From Halictus rubicundus (Eukaryota; Arthropoda; Insecta; Hymenoptera; Halictidae), in assembly GCF_050948215.1 (NCBI RefSeq), contig NW_027488693.1, forward strand, positions 372,001-436,000: a stretch of DNA of 64,000 bases, given 5' to 3'. A program made the translations under genes and the position numbers. Of the stretch, positions 9,921-19,836 are shown one piece after another. Positions within the stretch are counted from its first letter, which is position 1. Each line of letters begins with the position of its first letter. The notes beneath the pieces are model-generated. The model saw nothing but the letters and a program-made list of their open reading frames with translations, was not told the DNA's origin and did not search any database.

Positions 9921-10860
9921 TGTTACGGCGTCGACCGTCGGTCGGAGATGCCGGCTGCCGGGACCACTCAGAGTTGAGCGCGCAAAGGAATCCACGGGAA
10001 TGGATCAGTGAGGTTGAGGCAGAGAGAGAGAGAGAGAGAGAGAGCGAAAGAGATTAAGTTTGAATGCACTTTATTCACTCACGCTTGTCGCGGCCACGTG
10101 GCGGGCCGAACTCGAGAGCACGAGAGCGTGCGAGAGAGTAGCGAGGTGCGCGCGGACGCGAGAGAGAGACCGGCGAGAGCGAACCGCGAGCCGGCGGGGC
10201 GCACGGAGATCTTGCACGCGCCACTTGCTGCCGTCGGACAGCGAAGCGGAAATCTTGAGCGGCACGAAACGCGTGCCGCCGCGAGACGGAAACCTTCGAC
10301 GCGAACGGCGGAAATCTTCCCGCGAGGCAGACTGCGCGTAACGCGGCGCGGACGAGCGCAAGAAAACTGCGAACGAGGAGCGCGAGATCGCGAGAGTCTC
10401 CGAGCGAGAGATACTAGAATCTCGACTGAGTGAGACACGGGCGAACTTGAAGCGCGAGATCGCGAGAGTCGCAGAGCGAGAGGTAGAAGAATCTCACCTG
10501 AGCGAAACACGTGCGAACGAAGAGCAGAAATGCGAGCGTATAGAGCGTACAGTGCGCGGCGAGCGAAAAGAGCGAAAAAGAGGGCGAGAAGGCACGCGCA
10601 GGTGCCTTAAATAACAAGGACCGTCGAAATTGGAGCACCGTAATTGGTGCTCGCGAATCGGACGGTCTTTGTTTGTCGTGTTTTGTAGGATTCACGCAGT
10701 GAAATTCGGCCAATGAGACGGGAGACTGTTGCTACGCGGGGCCGAGCAACGGAGACACGCGCTCTTGCCGCGTGTTGACATGTGCGACAAAAGAAACGTG
10801 TAAAACAGCGGTCACCGGTGAGACAATAGAAAACGAATTTCACCGCGTGAATCCTGAACA
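9921..10860 (-). mobile_element. Solo LTR, 940 bases, GC-rich, in env
   Basis: The unit runs TGTTACGGCG...CCTGAACA with a 5-base target duplication GGATT at 9916-9920 and 10861-10865. Minus orientation is supported by AATAAA (about 10069-10074) and a TATTTAAG box (about 10604). It contains a (GA)n run at 10021-10045 and an imperfect direct duplication of about 65 bases (10380-10446 and 10447-10515). Long open frames inside it are GC-composition artefacts. It is unrelated to S1. Confidence 0.8.
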
Positions 10861-10965
10861 GGATTGTTTGGTTTGGTGCGGGTTCTAGCTCGTATTCTTC
10901 AGACTGTTCGTCCGTGTAAACGCGATTAATTAAACAAATTAGGATGAGGATAGTAATCTTCATAT

Positions 10966-12947
10966 TCATTGCCCTGAAACACGGAATAATTTTAATCTGT
11001 TACCATGGATCTTATAGCTTTTGTTTTTGTAGAGAACAGAATAAGTAGGAGGAGATACTTGGGTTATTATACCTGGTCCCAGCCATTCAGAATCTAGTTT
11101 ATTGCTTTTGCTATTATTGTAAATGAGAACCTTATCGTTTATGTTGAACGTTGAATGTAGGCGAATAATTCGTTTATCCTGCTGTTTCTTGTATTTTTCT
11201 TTATTGCTCTGAATAGTCTTGTGGGCTATCTCTAAGTAATTTTTATGCTTTATTTTCCATAGCTTAAACAGTTCATCTTTGGTGAGAGAAGGAGTATTGG
11301 CTACTGTGGAAGGAAGATTGGCTGCATGTCCGAATGTGAGCTCAAAGGGGGTGAAACCAGTTCCTTCGTGTATCGCGGTGTTATAACCCATGGATATTAC
11401 TTTCAATACTTCGTCCTATTCGTTCTTTTTATCGTTAGTACAAGTCCTAATTAAATCTTTGACTACTGCGTGTGTTCTTTCTAGGCTACCGTTGGACTGT
11501 GGGTGGAAGGCTGTGGTTTTGCAATGTTTTATGTTGAAATGTTCTTCAAATTGTTGCATGAGTTCGCATAAAAAATTAGATCCTCTGTCTGTTAGAATAT
11601 GTTTAGGCGAAGAGAATATATAGATGTAATTATCGATTAATTGTGGAATTATTGTGGCGGCTTGTGTATTTGGGAGAGGTATAAGTGTTAGATATTTTGT
11701 CAACATGTCTTGGATCGATAGTATGTATTGATTCTTGTTTCTTGTTTTTGGTAGGGGTCCGAAAATATCCATAGCTATTTTGTCGTTTGGTTCTAAGGGT
11801 GTGTCGGGGATTATTGCTAATTCCTTTTGTCTGATGCGCGTTAGTTTTTCAGTTTGGCAAGTTTCGCAATGACTGATAAAATGCTTCACGTCGTTATCTA
11901 GGCGGGTCCAGGAGTGATTCTGTCTAATCCGAGCGATCGTTTTATTTTCTCCGAAATGTTGTGTCGTGTAGGCGTTGTGTGCATCTTTAATAATCTCGAG
12001 TTTATCTTCTTCTGTATAATCTCTAGGAGGGGATTTAGAGAAGGATATGTTTTTACCAGGGTATTTTGATTGTAAATACGTGAGAATAAGCTGAATGTGT
12101 ACCATATCGAGCCCGGAAAAAGTTTTGTGGTTTATACCAATTTTTGGGTAATCAGAATCTATAACTATATTGTGTAAAATATTCAGCCAGTTTTCTTCGT
12201 TGAATCTACCTAAAGTTTCTTTCGTAATTTGTGTCCAGTGTCTCGCATTTGGTTTCTTAGTTAGGGAAGTTGTACAAGGATTTTGTTTCCACAAGAGGTA
12301 GTCGTTGTAGGATAAAGTTATTCTATTTAGAGGTTCTTGTTCGATAAGTGAGGGTGGTTGGTGAGTTATACCGGTTGAGGTGGAAGCAATCGGTTCTTGG
12401 GGTGTTATACAGGTGGATGTAGAAGGGACGGGATTTAAAATAGTTGATTCTATTCTTGGTGAGTTTGTAATGTTGTTGAATGTCTGTAAGTCTTGTTCGT
12501 TAAGGTCGTCTAGGGTTTCAGCTATCAACTGGTCAAGTTCGTCCCGTGTCATGTGGATTCTCGAAAGGGCGTCAGCTGCCGGATTGTCTTTCCCTTTAGT
12601 GTACTCTATATCATATGTGTATTCTGCTAGCTTTAATCTCCATCTCATCAAACGCGACGAGGGATCTTTAACATTCTGCAACCATTTCAGGGCTTGGTGG
12701 TCAGTACGTATCGTAAATCGTCGTCCTAGTAGGTATTGTCTCAAACGTTTAATGCTCCAAACTATTGCCAATAATTCTTTCTCGGTGGTTGTATAATTTT
12801 TCTCGGCCGGGTTAAGAGTTCTAGAAATGAAACAACAAGGGTGTCCGTCTTGGGATAATATCGCGCCTAACCCTTCATTTGAAGCGTCTGTGGTCAAAAC
12901 GAAATGTTTGGTGTAATCGGGGTATTGTAAAACTGGGCTAGAAGTTA
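10966..12947 (-). pseudogene. pol: Pol C-terminal half of element A (RNase H, integrase), with one internal stop
   Basis: Continues the RT of 18132-19836 after the G2 insertion. The RNase H region begins with VLTTDASNEGLGAILSQ, then TTTEKELLAIVW and LIRTDHQALKWL-type motifs, ending ADALSR. The integrase has the HHCC zinc domain (...HCETC), then AMDIFGPLP, the second acid in LTDRGSNF and the third in NGSLERTHAVV. A single TAG at 11416-11418 lies in frame between the catalytic core and the C-terminal domain; the frame resumes at once and runs to a stop at 10966, overlapping the env start as ATGA. The first bases of the open frame to the right (12952-13017) belong to the G2 LTR, not to pol. Confidence 0.85.
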
Positions 12948-12951
12948 ATTT

Positions 12952-13181
12952 TGTAGGAAGAAGATCTTTATTCTTTGACGGTTTTACAAATTCTGGTGTT
13001 ACGCTGTTCACGCTCAAACATCAGGTTGTTATAAACAAATCGATCGTCGGCTTGTAATGACAACCGGTTACCAGTGAAACGAGCAGACGAGACAAACGGA
13101 TGAATGTCAGATCGTCCCAGCTGACTGCCGACGATCGATCGTCACCAACATTAATGTATATATATGTAACAAACTCCTACA
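12952..13181 (-). repeat. 3' LTR of G2
   Basis: 230 bases with terminal inverted TGTAGGA...TCCTACA. It carries AATAAA in minus orientation close to the left end. Sequence matches the copy at 17902-18131 throughout. Confidence 0.92.
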
Positions 13182-13590
13182 GTTCGGCCAATCCTGACCA
13201 TGATGACCGTCCTCGGTCATCGATGCATCTTAAAGAACTTTACGCAGGACTACAGAGTAACTATATGCAAATGTAAAATTAAAACTTGAATAAACGGAAT
13301 ATATAATCGTGCACAAGGTAGAATAATACAGAATAATTAAACAATACGCAGCTGACGCAAATGCAACGCAATAATACTATACAAACTTATTTTATATAAT
13401 TAAACAATACACAGATGACGCAAATACAACGTAATAATACCATACAAACTTATCTTCTATTCAGTATCGTTCTCGGTTACGGTTCCCGATCGGATCCAAA
13501 ATTTCATCTGATCAGGGCCAACAACTCCCGTAAATGGTACACGCGATACTTGGTGCCCTTCAACATCTGTTATGATATATCTGTCTTTGT

Positions 13591-16500
13591 CTAATATTTT
13601 TTAATCTCATACGGGCCTTTAAATTTTGGTAATAATTTTTTATTTATACCCGGTGTGGTATCTATGTTGCGAATTACTACATAATCGCCAACTTGATACG
13701 CAGTCGGTTTTTTGTGTTTCTTATTGTATATACGTTCGTTAGTTTGTTGAACTTTAACCATTTTTTTAGCTGCTTCCCTGCGAGTTGTCGAAAGGTCTCT
13801 TTTTTCATTGTTTAAAATTTCTAGTGCTTCTCGTACTTTATGCAATACAATGCCTTTTTGATTCATACCAAATAATAACTGGGATGGGCTCTTGCCTGTT
13901 GACCGACAAACAGTATTATTTATCCCATATTCTACTTTGTCGACAACTCGGTCCCATTTTCCCGGAGTTTCCGTTAATTTTGCCAACATTGGTGCTATTA
14001 CTCTGTTAAATCGCTCAATCTGGCCATTCGCACGTGGGGTTCCTATTGCGATTAATATTTGTTCTATTTCGTTATTCGCTAAAAACTCTTTAAATAAATT
14101 TGAGGTAAAAGACGTACCTCGGTCACTAATTAGTCGTCTTGGTTTACTATAAGCTCTAAAATATTCCGTTAAGTGTTTTATAACTTCTTCCGATTTTGTT
14201 GTTTTACAAGGATATAACCTTATAAATTTAGTAAAACCATCTACCACTGTTAAAATAAATTTATAACTATTCTTGCACTTTTCTAGTGGACCGAAATGAT
14301 CTATATGTATTGTTTGGAATGGTAAGTCGCCATTCCCTAGACTGTGCAAAAATCCCTCTTGTTTACCACTGTTTGGAGAAAATTCAATACATTTCAGACA
14401 ATTGCTGATGTACTGTTTAATTTTTTTACGCATTTGTGGGAACCAATATACCTGACTAATATTGTTAAATACTTTTTCAAACCCTAAATGCCCTAAATCG
14501 TCGTGGCTTGTTTTAATAACGTTATTTTCTAAGCACGCAGGTACGTAAAATAATAATCTGTTGTTGTCAATTTTCCTATATACTAAACCGTCTCGTAACT
14601 CATAATACTTTTCTTCGCTTACCTCTAATCTATTCTTAATTTCTTGAATTGTGCGGTCTTGGTGTTGTTTAATTGCCAATATTTCTTCTAAGGTATTTGG
14701 TTCTAGTATTAAAATTGTGTTGTACCGACTTAGTGCGTCTACATGTGACATTTTACTCCCGCTACGATGTTCGATTGTAAAATCGTAATTTTGTAAAAAC
14801 ATTGCCCAACGTGATATTCGTGGATTAACGTTCTGTTTGTTAAGGGTTAATCTGAAGCTGTCGCAGTCTGTGATTATCTTAAACGCAATCCCTGATAAAT
14901 AAACATGAAATCTCTTAATCGCATACACTGCCGCTAAACATTCGAGTTCGAAACTATGATATTTCCCTTCTTGGGCGGTCGTCCTTTTACTAAAATAAAA
15001 AACAGGACGAAAGACTTTATTAGTTTGTTTTTGTAGTAAAATTGCTCCAAATCCACTGTTACTAGCGTCGCAGTGGAGTTCTGTATCTAGTTTTGGAGAG
15101 TAAATTGCCAAAACGGGATCATTTGTTAGACGTTGTTTCAACGTCAGAAATGCCTGGTTTTGTTCTGGGCCAAAATGAAAAATTGCATTTTTTCGTAGTA
15201 AATCATACAGGGGTCTCGCAATTAGTGAGAAATCTTTAATAAATCGGCGGAAATAGCTTGCTAGGCCTACAAAACGTTGTATTTCTTTTATATTTCTCGG
15301 TGTTGGATAATTGACCACGGATTCGATATTTTCTTTCGCCGGCGCGATATCGTTGTCAGATATCGAATATCCCAAATATGTTATTTGACGATATAAAAAT
15401 GAACATTTATCTAATCTAAATCGTAAATTAAACTTTCTCGCTAAATGAAATATTTCTCGTAAAATATCCAAATGTTCGTCCACCGTTCCCGTAGCTATCA
15501 AAAAATCGTCTAAATAAAGTAATAGTTTATTCCGCCTAAGTAAATCACTAAAGATTTCGTTCAAAAATCTTTGAAAAATACGAGGTGCATTGGTCAGTCC
15601 AAATGGCATTTTGAGATACTCGTATTGACCTAAAGGTGTAATGAACGATGTATATTTTACAGACGTTTCAGCGACTTTTACGTGATGAAAACCGTTTTTA
15701 AGATCTAATTTCGTGTAATATTTCTTGTCTCTAAGTTGGTCTAAACAATCGTCTATAAGTGGTACTGGAAAGTTGTCTCTGATAGTATGTTTGTTTAATT
15801 CACGATAATCAATGCACAGGCGGATTTCTCCATTCTTTTTTCTGACCAACACAATTGGACTAGCATAAGGGGAATTACTGGGCCTAATGGTGCCCTCTCT
15901 TAACAAATCGTCAAGGATTATACGTAGTTTTTCCTTGTCTGCAAAAGCTAGTCGACGCGAGCGAAAGCTAATTGGATGCTCGGTTTTTAACGAAATAACT
16001 GCTTCGACAGTACTCGGGTATTGCTCATTGTCGCCTACGTGAACGTCGTTGCAAAAATAAATTTCCTTGAGTTTCCTCTCTATACTAATATCTAATTCTG
16101 GATCAACATTTAATTGGTCGCTCGCGGAATTTGGACTTTCAAGATAATCAATTTTAAGAATTTGTTTGAAAAAAAATTCTTTGTCCGATTCCTCGGACTC
16201 TCTTTCCTTTACCTTGATTTCCGCGGAACTCCCTAACTTAATCTCAATCGTTGGCGACCGAATAAAATCTCTACCTAATAATGCGAAGTGTGACATAGTT
16301 GTATCTGGTACGACAAAAAGTGTAATTGGAACGTGTGCATCGTTAATACAAATTTCGGTTGTAAATTCACCAAGGATATTAACTGGTGAATAATTTACGC
16401 CATAAAATTTATTATTAACCGGCCGCTCGAAACAAAAATTAGACGGTAACGCATCTCTTCTGATTAAACTAACGGGCGAACCTGAATCGATAATTGCCAC

Positions 16501-17715
16501 GGTGGAAACGTAGGAGGTCGCTCCGCTGCTGTCCTGGGCTGTGCAAGAAAACGGCACGCTGAACGGGGTTTCCGGAGGACAGGGTTGGACCAAGTGCGTT
16601 GTCGTCCCTGGTTGCGTAGTCGAAGTCATCGTCGAGGCAGGGGCCTGTTGCTTTCGCTGTAACTGGGCTGGTAATGTCTGTTGCGGACAATCCTTTGCCC
16701 GGTGTGACTTTTCCCCGCATCTGAAACAAGAACCCCATTCCCGCCTTGGTTTGGTGCAGTCCTTCTTCCAATGCCCTGATTCGTTGCAGTTGAAACACCG
16801 CACGATCTTCTCCTGCGCGGAGTCCCTGGAGGTACGATCGTGAACGCCGGTGTCCCTCGTCGTCACCAACCTCCCTGGAATCGGCCGTTTCGGATCCTCG
16901 AGCTCCCGAACTCTCCTCAATGATAATTTTCGAAACGTATCGAGAAGTTCATCTGCCGTCTCCAAGCGCTGCATACGTGCCTGGTCTCTAAGTTGAGGGT
17001 CTGGAATTCCGTCGATCACCAGATCCACCAATTCTTCCGGATCCACCAAAATGTTGTTCGCCAACGTAATTTTGTCATGGAAGTAGTCAGGAAACGACTC
17101 ATTCTTTTGCCACACACGGTTTTCAAACTCTCTTCTCACGGCTAATTTGTCTAACCGATGGTCAAACATCTTCCGTATTTCTTCCAGCAAGAGTGATGCG
17201 GACAATTCTAACAGGCTTGGTTTAGAATGGAACCATTTCAAAGCTTTTCCTCGTAGGCGCAACGTAATTATGGTTACTGTTGCACAATCGTCCAGGCTGT
17301 ACATCGTTCTGAGTCGCTCTACATGTTGTCTCCAAATTTTGAACGTATTTTCCGCGCCCGAAAATTCACATAGTAAATCAGCGATTGTTCTGATGCTTGT
17401 CGTAGGCCTGACGGTAACGCTACTCCCCGTAGAACGCGTCGGTGTGGTTAATTCTCTCTCTCGTCTTAATAAATCCAATTCGCGTAGATAAAAATCGCGT
17501 TCCTGGCGAAGAATCTCTATCTCTCTTTCCCTGAGAGACGTGTTTGTATCTGTCTCGTAATTCTCTTGAATAGCGTTTTCGATGTTCGGGTCAGCCTCGA
17601 TCAAGCGGGCAACTAATTCGGCTTTCGAGCCTGAGACCATCATATCCCTGGATCTGAGAAGTTCCTTGAGCTCAACGATGGTTAGATTGGTCAAATTCCT
17701 CCTATTTTCTGACAT
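13591..17715 (-). CDS. gag-pol: Gag-Pol polyprotein of G2 with SAP domain
   Basis: 1374-residue single-frame polyprotein. Residues about 11-42 (LTIVELKELLRSRDMMVSGSKAELVARL) form a SAP domain, followed by a coiled segment, the Gag core and two CCHC knuckles (CFNCNESGHWKKDC, CFRCGEKSHRAKDC). Then come protease (IIDSGSPVSL), RT (LYLDDFLIA catalytic box), RNase H (HCDASNSGFGAIL... VDALSR), and integrase with HHCC zinc domain, DHFGPLE, ISDRGTSF and NGQIERFNR. All expected catalytic residues are present. At an A6 run near 13600 the frame hits a stop, while about 48 further family-like codons continue in another frame down to 13457. So the last part of the integrase tail is shifted by one base, either a mutation or a homopolymer error. 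Confidence 0.9.
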   Translation of the reverse strand: MSENRRNLTNLTIVELKELLRSRDMMVSGSKAELVARLIEADPNIENAIQENYETDTNTSLREREIEILRQERDFYLRELDLLRRERELTTPTRSTGSSVTVRPTTSIRTIADLLCEFSGAENTFKIWRQHVERLRTMYSLDDCATVTIITLRLRGKALKWFHSKPSLLELSASLLLEEIRKMFDHRLDKLAVRREFENRVWQKNESFPDYFHDKITLANNILVDPEELVDLVIDGIPDPQLRDQARMQRLETADELLDTFRKLSLRRVRELEDPKRPIPGRLVTTRDTGVHDRTSRDSAQEKIVRCFNCNESGHWKKDCTKPRREWGSCFRCGEKSHRAKDCPQQTLPAQLQRKQQAPASTMTSTTQPGTTTHLVQPCPPETPFSVPFSCTAQDSSGATSYVSTVAIIDSGSPVSLIRRDALPSNFCFERPVNNKFYGVNYSPVNILGEFTTEICINDAHVPITLFVVPDTTMSHFALLGRDFIRSPTIEIKLGSSAEIKVKERESEESDKEFFFKQILKIDYLESPNSASDQLNVDPELDISIERKLKEIYFCNDVHVGDNEQYPSTVEAVISLKTEHPISFRSRRLAFADKEKLRIILDDLLREGTIRPSNSPYASPIVLVRKKNGEIRLCIDYRELNKHTIRDNFPVPLIDDCLDQLRDKKYYTKLDLKNGFHHVKVAETSVKYTSFITPLGQYEYLKMPFGLTNAPRIFQRFLNEIFSDLLRRNKLLLYLDDFLIATGTVDEHLDILREIFHLARKFNLRFRLDKCSFLYRQITYLGYSISDNDIAPAKENIESVVNYPTPRNIKEIQRFVGLASYFRRFIKDFSLIARPLYDLLRKNAIFHFGPEQNQAFLTLKQRLTNDPVLAIYSPKLDTELHCDASNSGFGAILLQKQTNKVFRPVFYFSKRTTAQEGKYHSFELECLAAVYAIKRFHVYLSGIAFKIITDCDSFRLTLNKQNVNPRISRWAMFLQNYDFTIEHRSGSKMSHVDALSRYNTILILEPNTLEEILAIKQHQDRTIQEIKNRLEVSEEKYYELRDGLVYRKIDNNRLLFYVPACLENNVIKTSHDDLGHLGFEKVFNNISQVYWFPQMRKKIKQYISNCLKCIEFSPNSGKQEGFLHSLGNGDLPFQTIHIDHFGPLEKCKNSYKFILTVVDGFTKFIRLYPCKTTKSEEVIKHLTEYFRAYSKPRRLISDRGTSFTSNLFKEFLANNEIEQILIAIGTPRANGQIERFNRVIAPMLAKLTETPGKWDRVVDKVEYGINNTVCRSTGKSPSQLLFGMNQKGIVLHKVREALEILNNEKRDLSTTRREAAKKMVKVQQTNERIYNKKHKKPTAYQVGDYVVIRNIDTTPGINKKLLPKFKGPYEIKKY

Positions 17716-17901
17716 CGCGAGTCACCAATTTTCAAAGCGCACAGAATCGATATCAAACGAAAGTCCAAAAGTTCACGATCACAACCGCCACTAAATCACC
17801 TCTCACAACAAAGATACGATACCAAACTCTCCGAAATTCAATAGTCGCGAACAAAATTTACGAAATTTCATGCAAATCTTTCGTATCCCACTTCTGAGAT
17901 T

Positions 17902-18131
17902 TGTAGGAAGAAGATCTTTATTCTTTGACGGTTTTACAAATTCTGGTGTTACGCTGTTCACGCTCAAACATCAGGTTGTTATAAACAAATCGATCGTCGG
18001 CTTGTAATGACAACCGGTTACCAGTGAAACGAGCAGACGAGACAAACGGATGAATGTCAGATCGTCCCAGCTGACTGCCGACGATCGATCGTCACCAACA
18101 TTAATGTATATATATGTAACAAACTCCTACA
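17902..18131 (-). repeat. 5' LTR of G2
   Basis: Partner of 12952-13181, 230 bases, identical as far as I compared. The right edge is fixed by the ATTT duplication at 18132-18135. Confidence 0.92.
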
Positions 18132-19836
18132 ATTTTGTTTTCAATTCATCAAAACTGATCTGTTGTAGGTCTGTCCAATGAAAAGGAACGTCTTTCTTGT
18201 TCAAATCTGTAAGCGGTTTAGCTATTTTAGAGAAGTTGCGAATAAATTTTCTATAACATCCTGCTAACCCAAGGAATGATTTTACTTCTGTTGGATTGGT
18301 GGGCTGTTTGAAGTCTTTGACTGCTTTTAATTTAGCGGGATTGGGCTTTATACCGTCTTTAGTTATTAAATGTCCTAAATATTCTAATTCTGGTTTCAGG
18401 AATTCGCATTTGTCTGGTTGAAGTTTCAGTCCGCATTGTCTAAGTCTTTCGAATACTATTGCAAGATTCTTATTGTGCTCTTGTATTGTTGAACCGAATA
18501 TTATGATATCGTCCATGTAAACGAAACAATATTTTCCTATGAGTCCGTGAAGAGATCTGTCCATCATACGTTGGAAAGTAGCGGGGGCGTTCTTTAAACC
18601 AAATGGCATGCGTTTATAATGAAAATGACCGTCTGGGGTAGAGAAGGCCGTATATTTTTTGGAGTCGGGATGTAAAAGAATTTGATGAAATCCAGCGGGT
18701 AAGTCGAGCGCCGAAAAGAACTTTGCTTTGCCGAGATGGTCGAGTATGTCTTCTAATACGGGGAGAGGGTAGGCGTCTTGGTCTGTCAATTCATTTAATT
18801 TTCTAAAATCGATTACTATTCTCCATTTCTGTTTTCCAGAAGCGTCACGCTTTTTAGGAACGACCCAGATAGGAGCGTTGTAAGGAGAATTGCTTGATTC
18901 GATGATTTCTTTGTCTAACATTTCTTGAATTTGTTTCTGGATTTCTGCTTTATGGCATTCGGGGGGTCTGTAGGATTTAAGGTTTATTATTTTGTTTTCT
19001 TTTAGGGTGATTTCGCGTTGAGTGGTAGGAGAATGAGGGAGCGGTTCGGTTTCTAACGAAAAGATGTCTGAGTAGCTATTAATGATTTTTGAAATTGGAT
19101 CTCTAAGTTCTTTCTCAATCTGATCTAAACGTATTTTTTTCCTTAAATTGTTCATTCCTTCAGTAAATGATGGTTCCTCTATTTCAATTGAATTAATTAG
19201 TTCGTTACCTGTGTTGATATAGCAAACTTTTGTAACTTCCTCGTTCAGAATGGCTGGTAGCACTTTGCAAGTATTGGCAGGTATCTCCTGTTCTGATCGC
19301 AGAGGGATTTGTCGATTTCCTAAGGACAAAAAATGTTGATTTATATTATATTTGTATCTTTCTAGAAATGGTAATCCTATTATTCCGTCTTCCAGTAATG
19401 GAAATGAATCTGGTATGATGTGAAATAAGTGATTTTGTAGTAAAATAGATTGGTTAGATGTGTGGATTTGAGTACCGGTGGAGAATTTTTTGTGATTTTG
19501 TACTATTTTTTGGGGGTCGATGCAGGAATACTTGATTAGGTTGAGTCCTGCTCCGGTATCCAGTAGTAGTCTTGTTGGTTTCGTTGATCCATGCAATTTA
19601 ACAAATATGTGTCGGAGTCGTCCGGTGGTGGTATGCACTCGGGGAATGGATGGATCAGAGGTTGAACTGGGAGTTCTTCCTTTGGAGGAGGTTGTGGGAT
19701 TTCCATTGGTTTTGTATCCATTTCGACACATGGCTCTCCTCTGGTGATATGAGTTCGTGCCGGAAGACGAGGCTGAATGATCGGAAAATTTTGACCGGCG
19801 TAACACCTTTCCTTGGAATGTCCAATGCGTCCACAT
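18132..19836 (-). pseudogene. pol: Pol N-terminal half of element A (protease, reverse transcriptase)
   Basis: This frame is offset from gag and overlaps its last 300 bases, implying a -1 ribosomal shift. The protease is seen as RLLLDTGAGLNLI, and the RT has VIDFRKLNELT, FSALDLPAGFHQI, MPFGLKNAPATFQRMMD and the catalytic YMDDII. It then enters the connection region (FLGLAGCYRKFIRNF...). Coding is cut at 18132 by the G2 insertion and resumes at 12947. The five terminal bases of the open frame come from the G2 LTR. Apart from the insertion and the amber codon in the integrase, pol of A keeps its motifs. Confidence 0.85.

Larger units (their letters stand above)
7226..10969 (-). pseudogene. env: Envelope-like fusion glycoprotein gene of element A, broken by three insertions
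   Basis: Envelope proteins of this class (related to baculovirus F) mediate membrane fusion. The start at 10969 overlaps the pol stop as ATGA and opens with a hydrophobic signal peptide (ILILICLI). Coding pieces remain at about 10861-10969, 9658-9920, 8938-9118 and 7226-8533. They are separated by LTR-like insertions at 9921-10860, 9119-9657 and about 8537-8937. The second piece ends in a basic RTKR cleavage-type motif followed by GLID, exactly where an LTR interrupts it. The last piece (about 435 codons) is cysteine-bearing and has a hydrophobic membrane anchor near its C-terminus (YIAIAGCFIYGL) and a short tail. With three insertions no full-length protein can be made. Confidence 0.75.
12952..18131 (-). 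mobile_element. Complete young Ty3/gypsy element G2 (mdg3-like) nested in pol of A
   Basis: 5180 bases bounded by two 230-base LTRs that I read as identical, with a 4-base target duplication ATTT at 12948-12951 and 18132-18135. Target coding sequence of element A continues cleanly on both sides. One long gag-pol frame fills the inside. Identical LTRs indicate a recent insertion. A primer-site-like tract (ATCTCAGAAGTGGGAT on the minus strand) follows the 5' LTR; it resembles tRNA-Leu sites but is not an exact match I can assign. Confidence 0.92.

Noticed and set aside
10008..10510. Arg-rich frames on both strands
   Set aside because: Produced by a GA-rich, GC-rich solo LTR with defined ends and target duplication.
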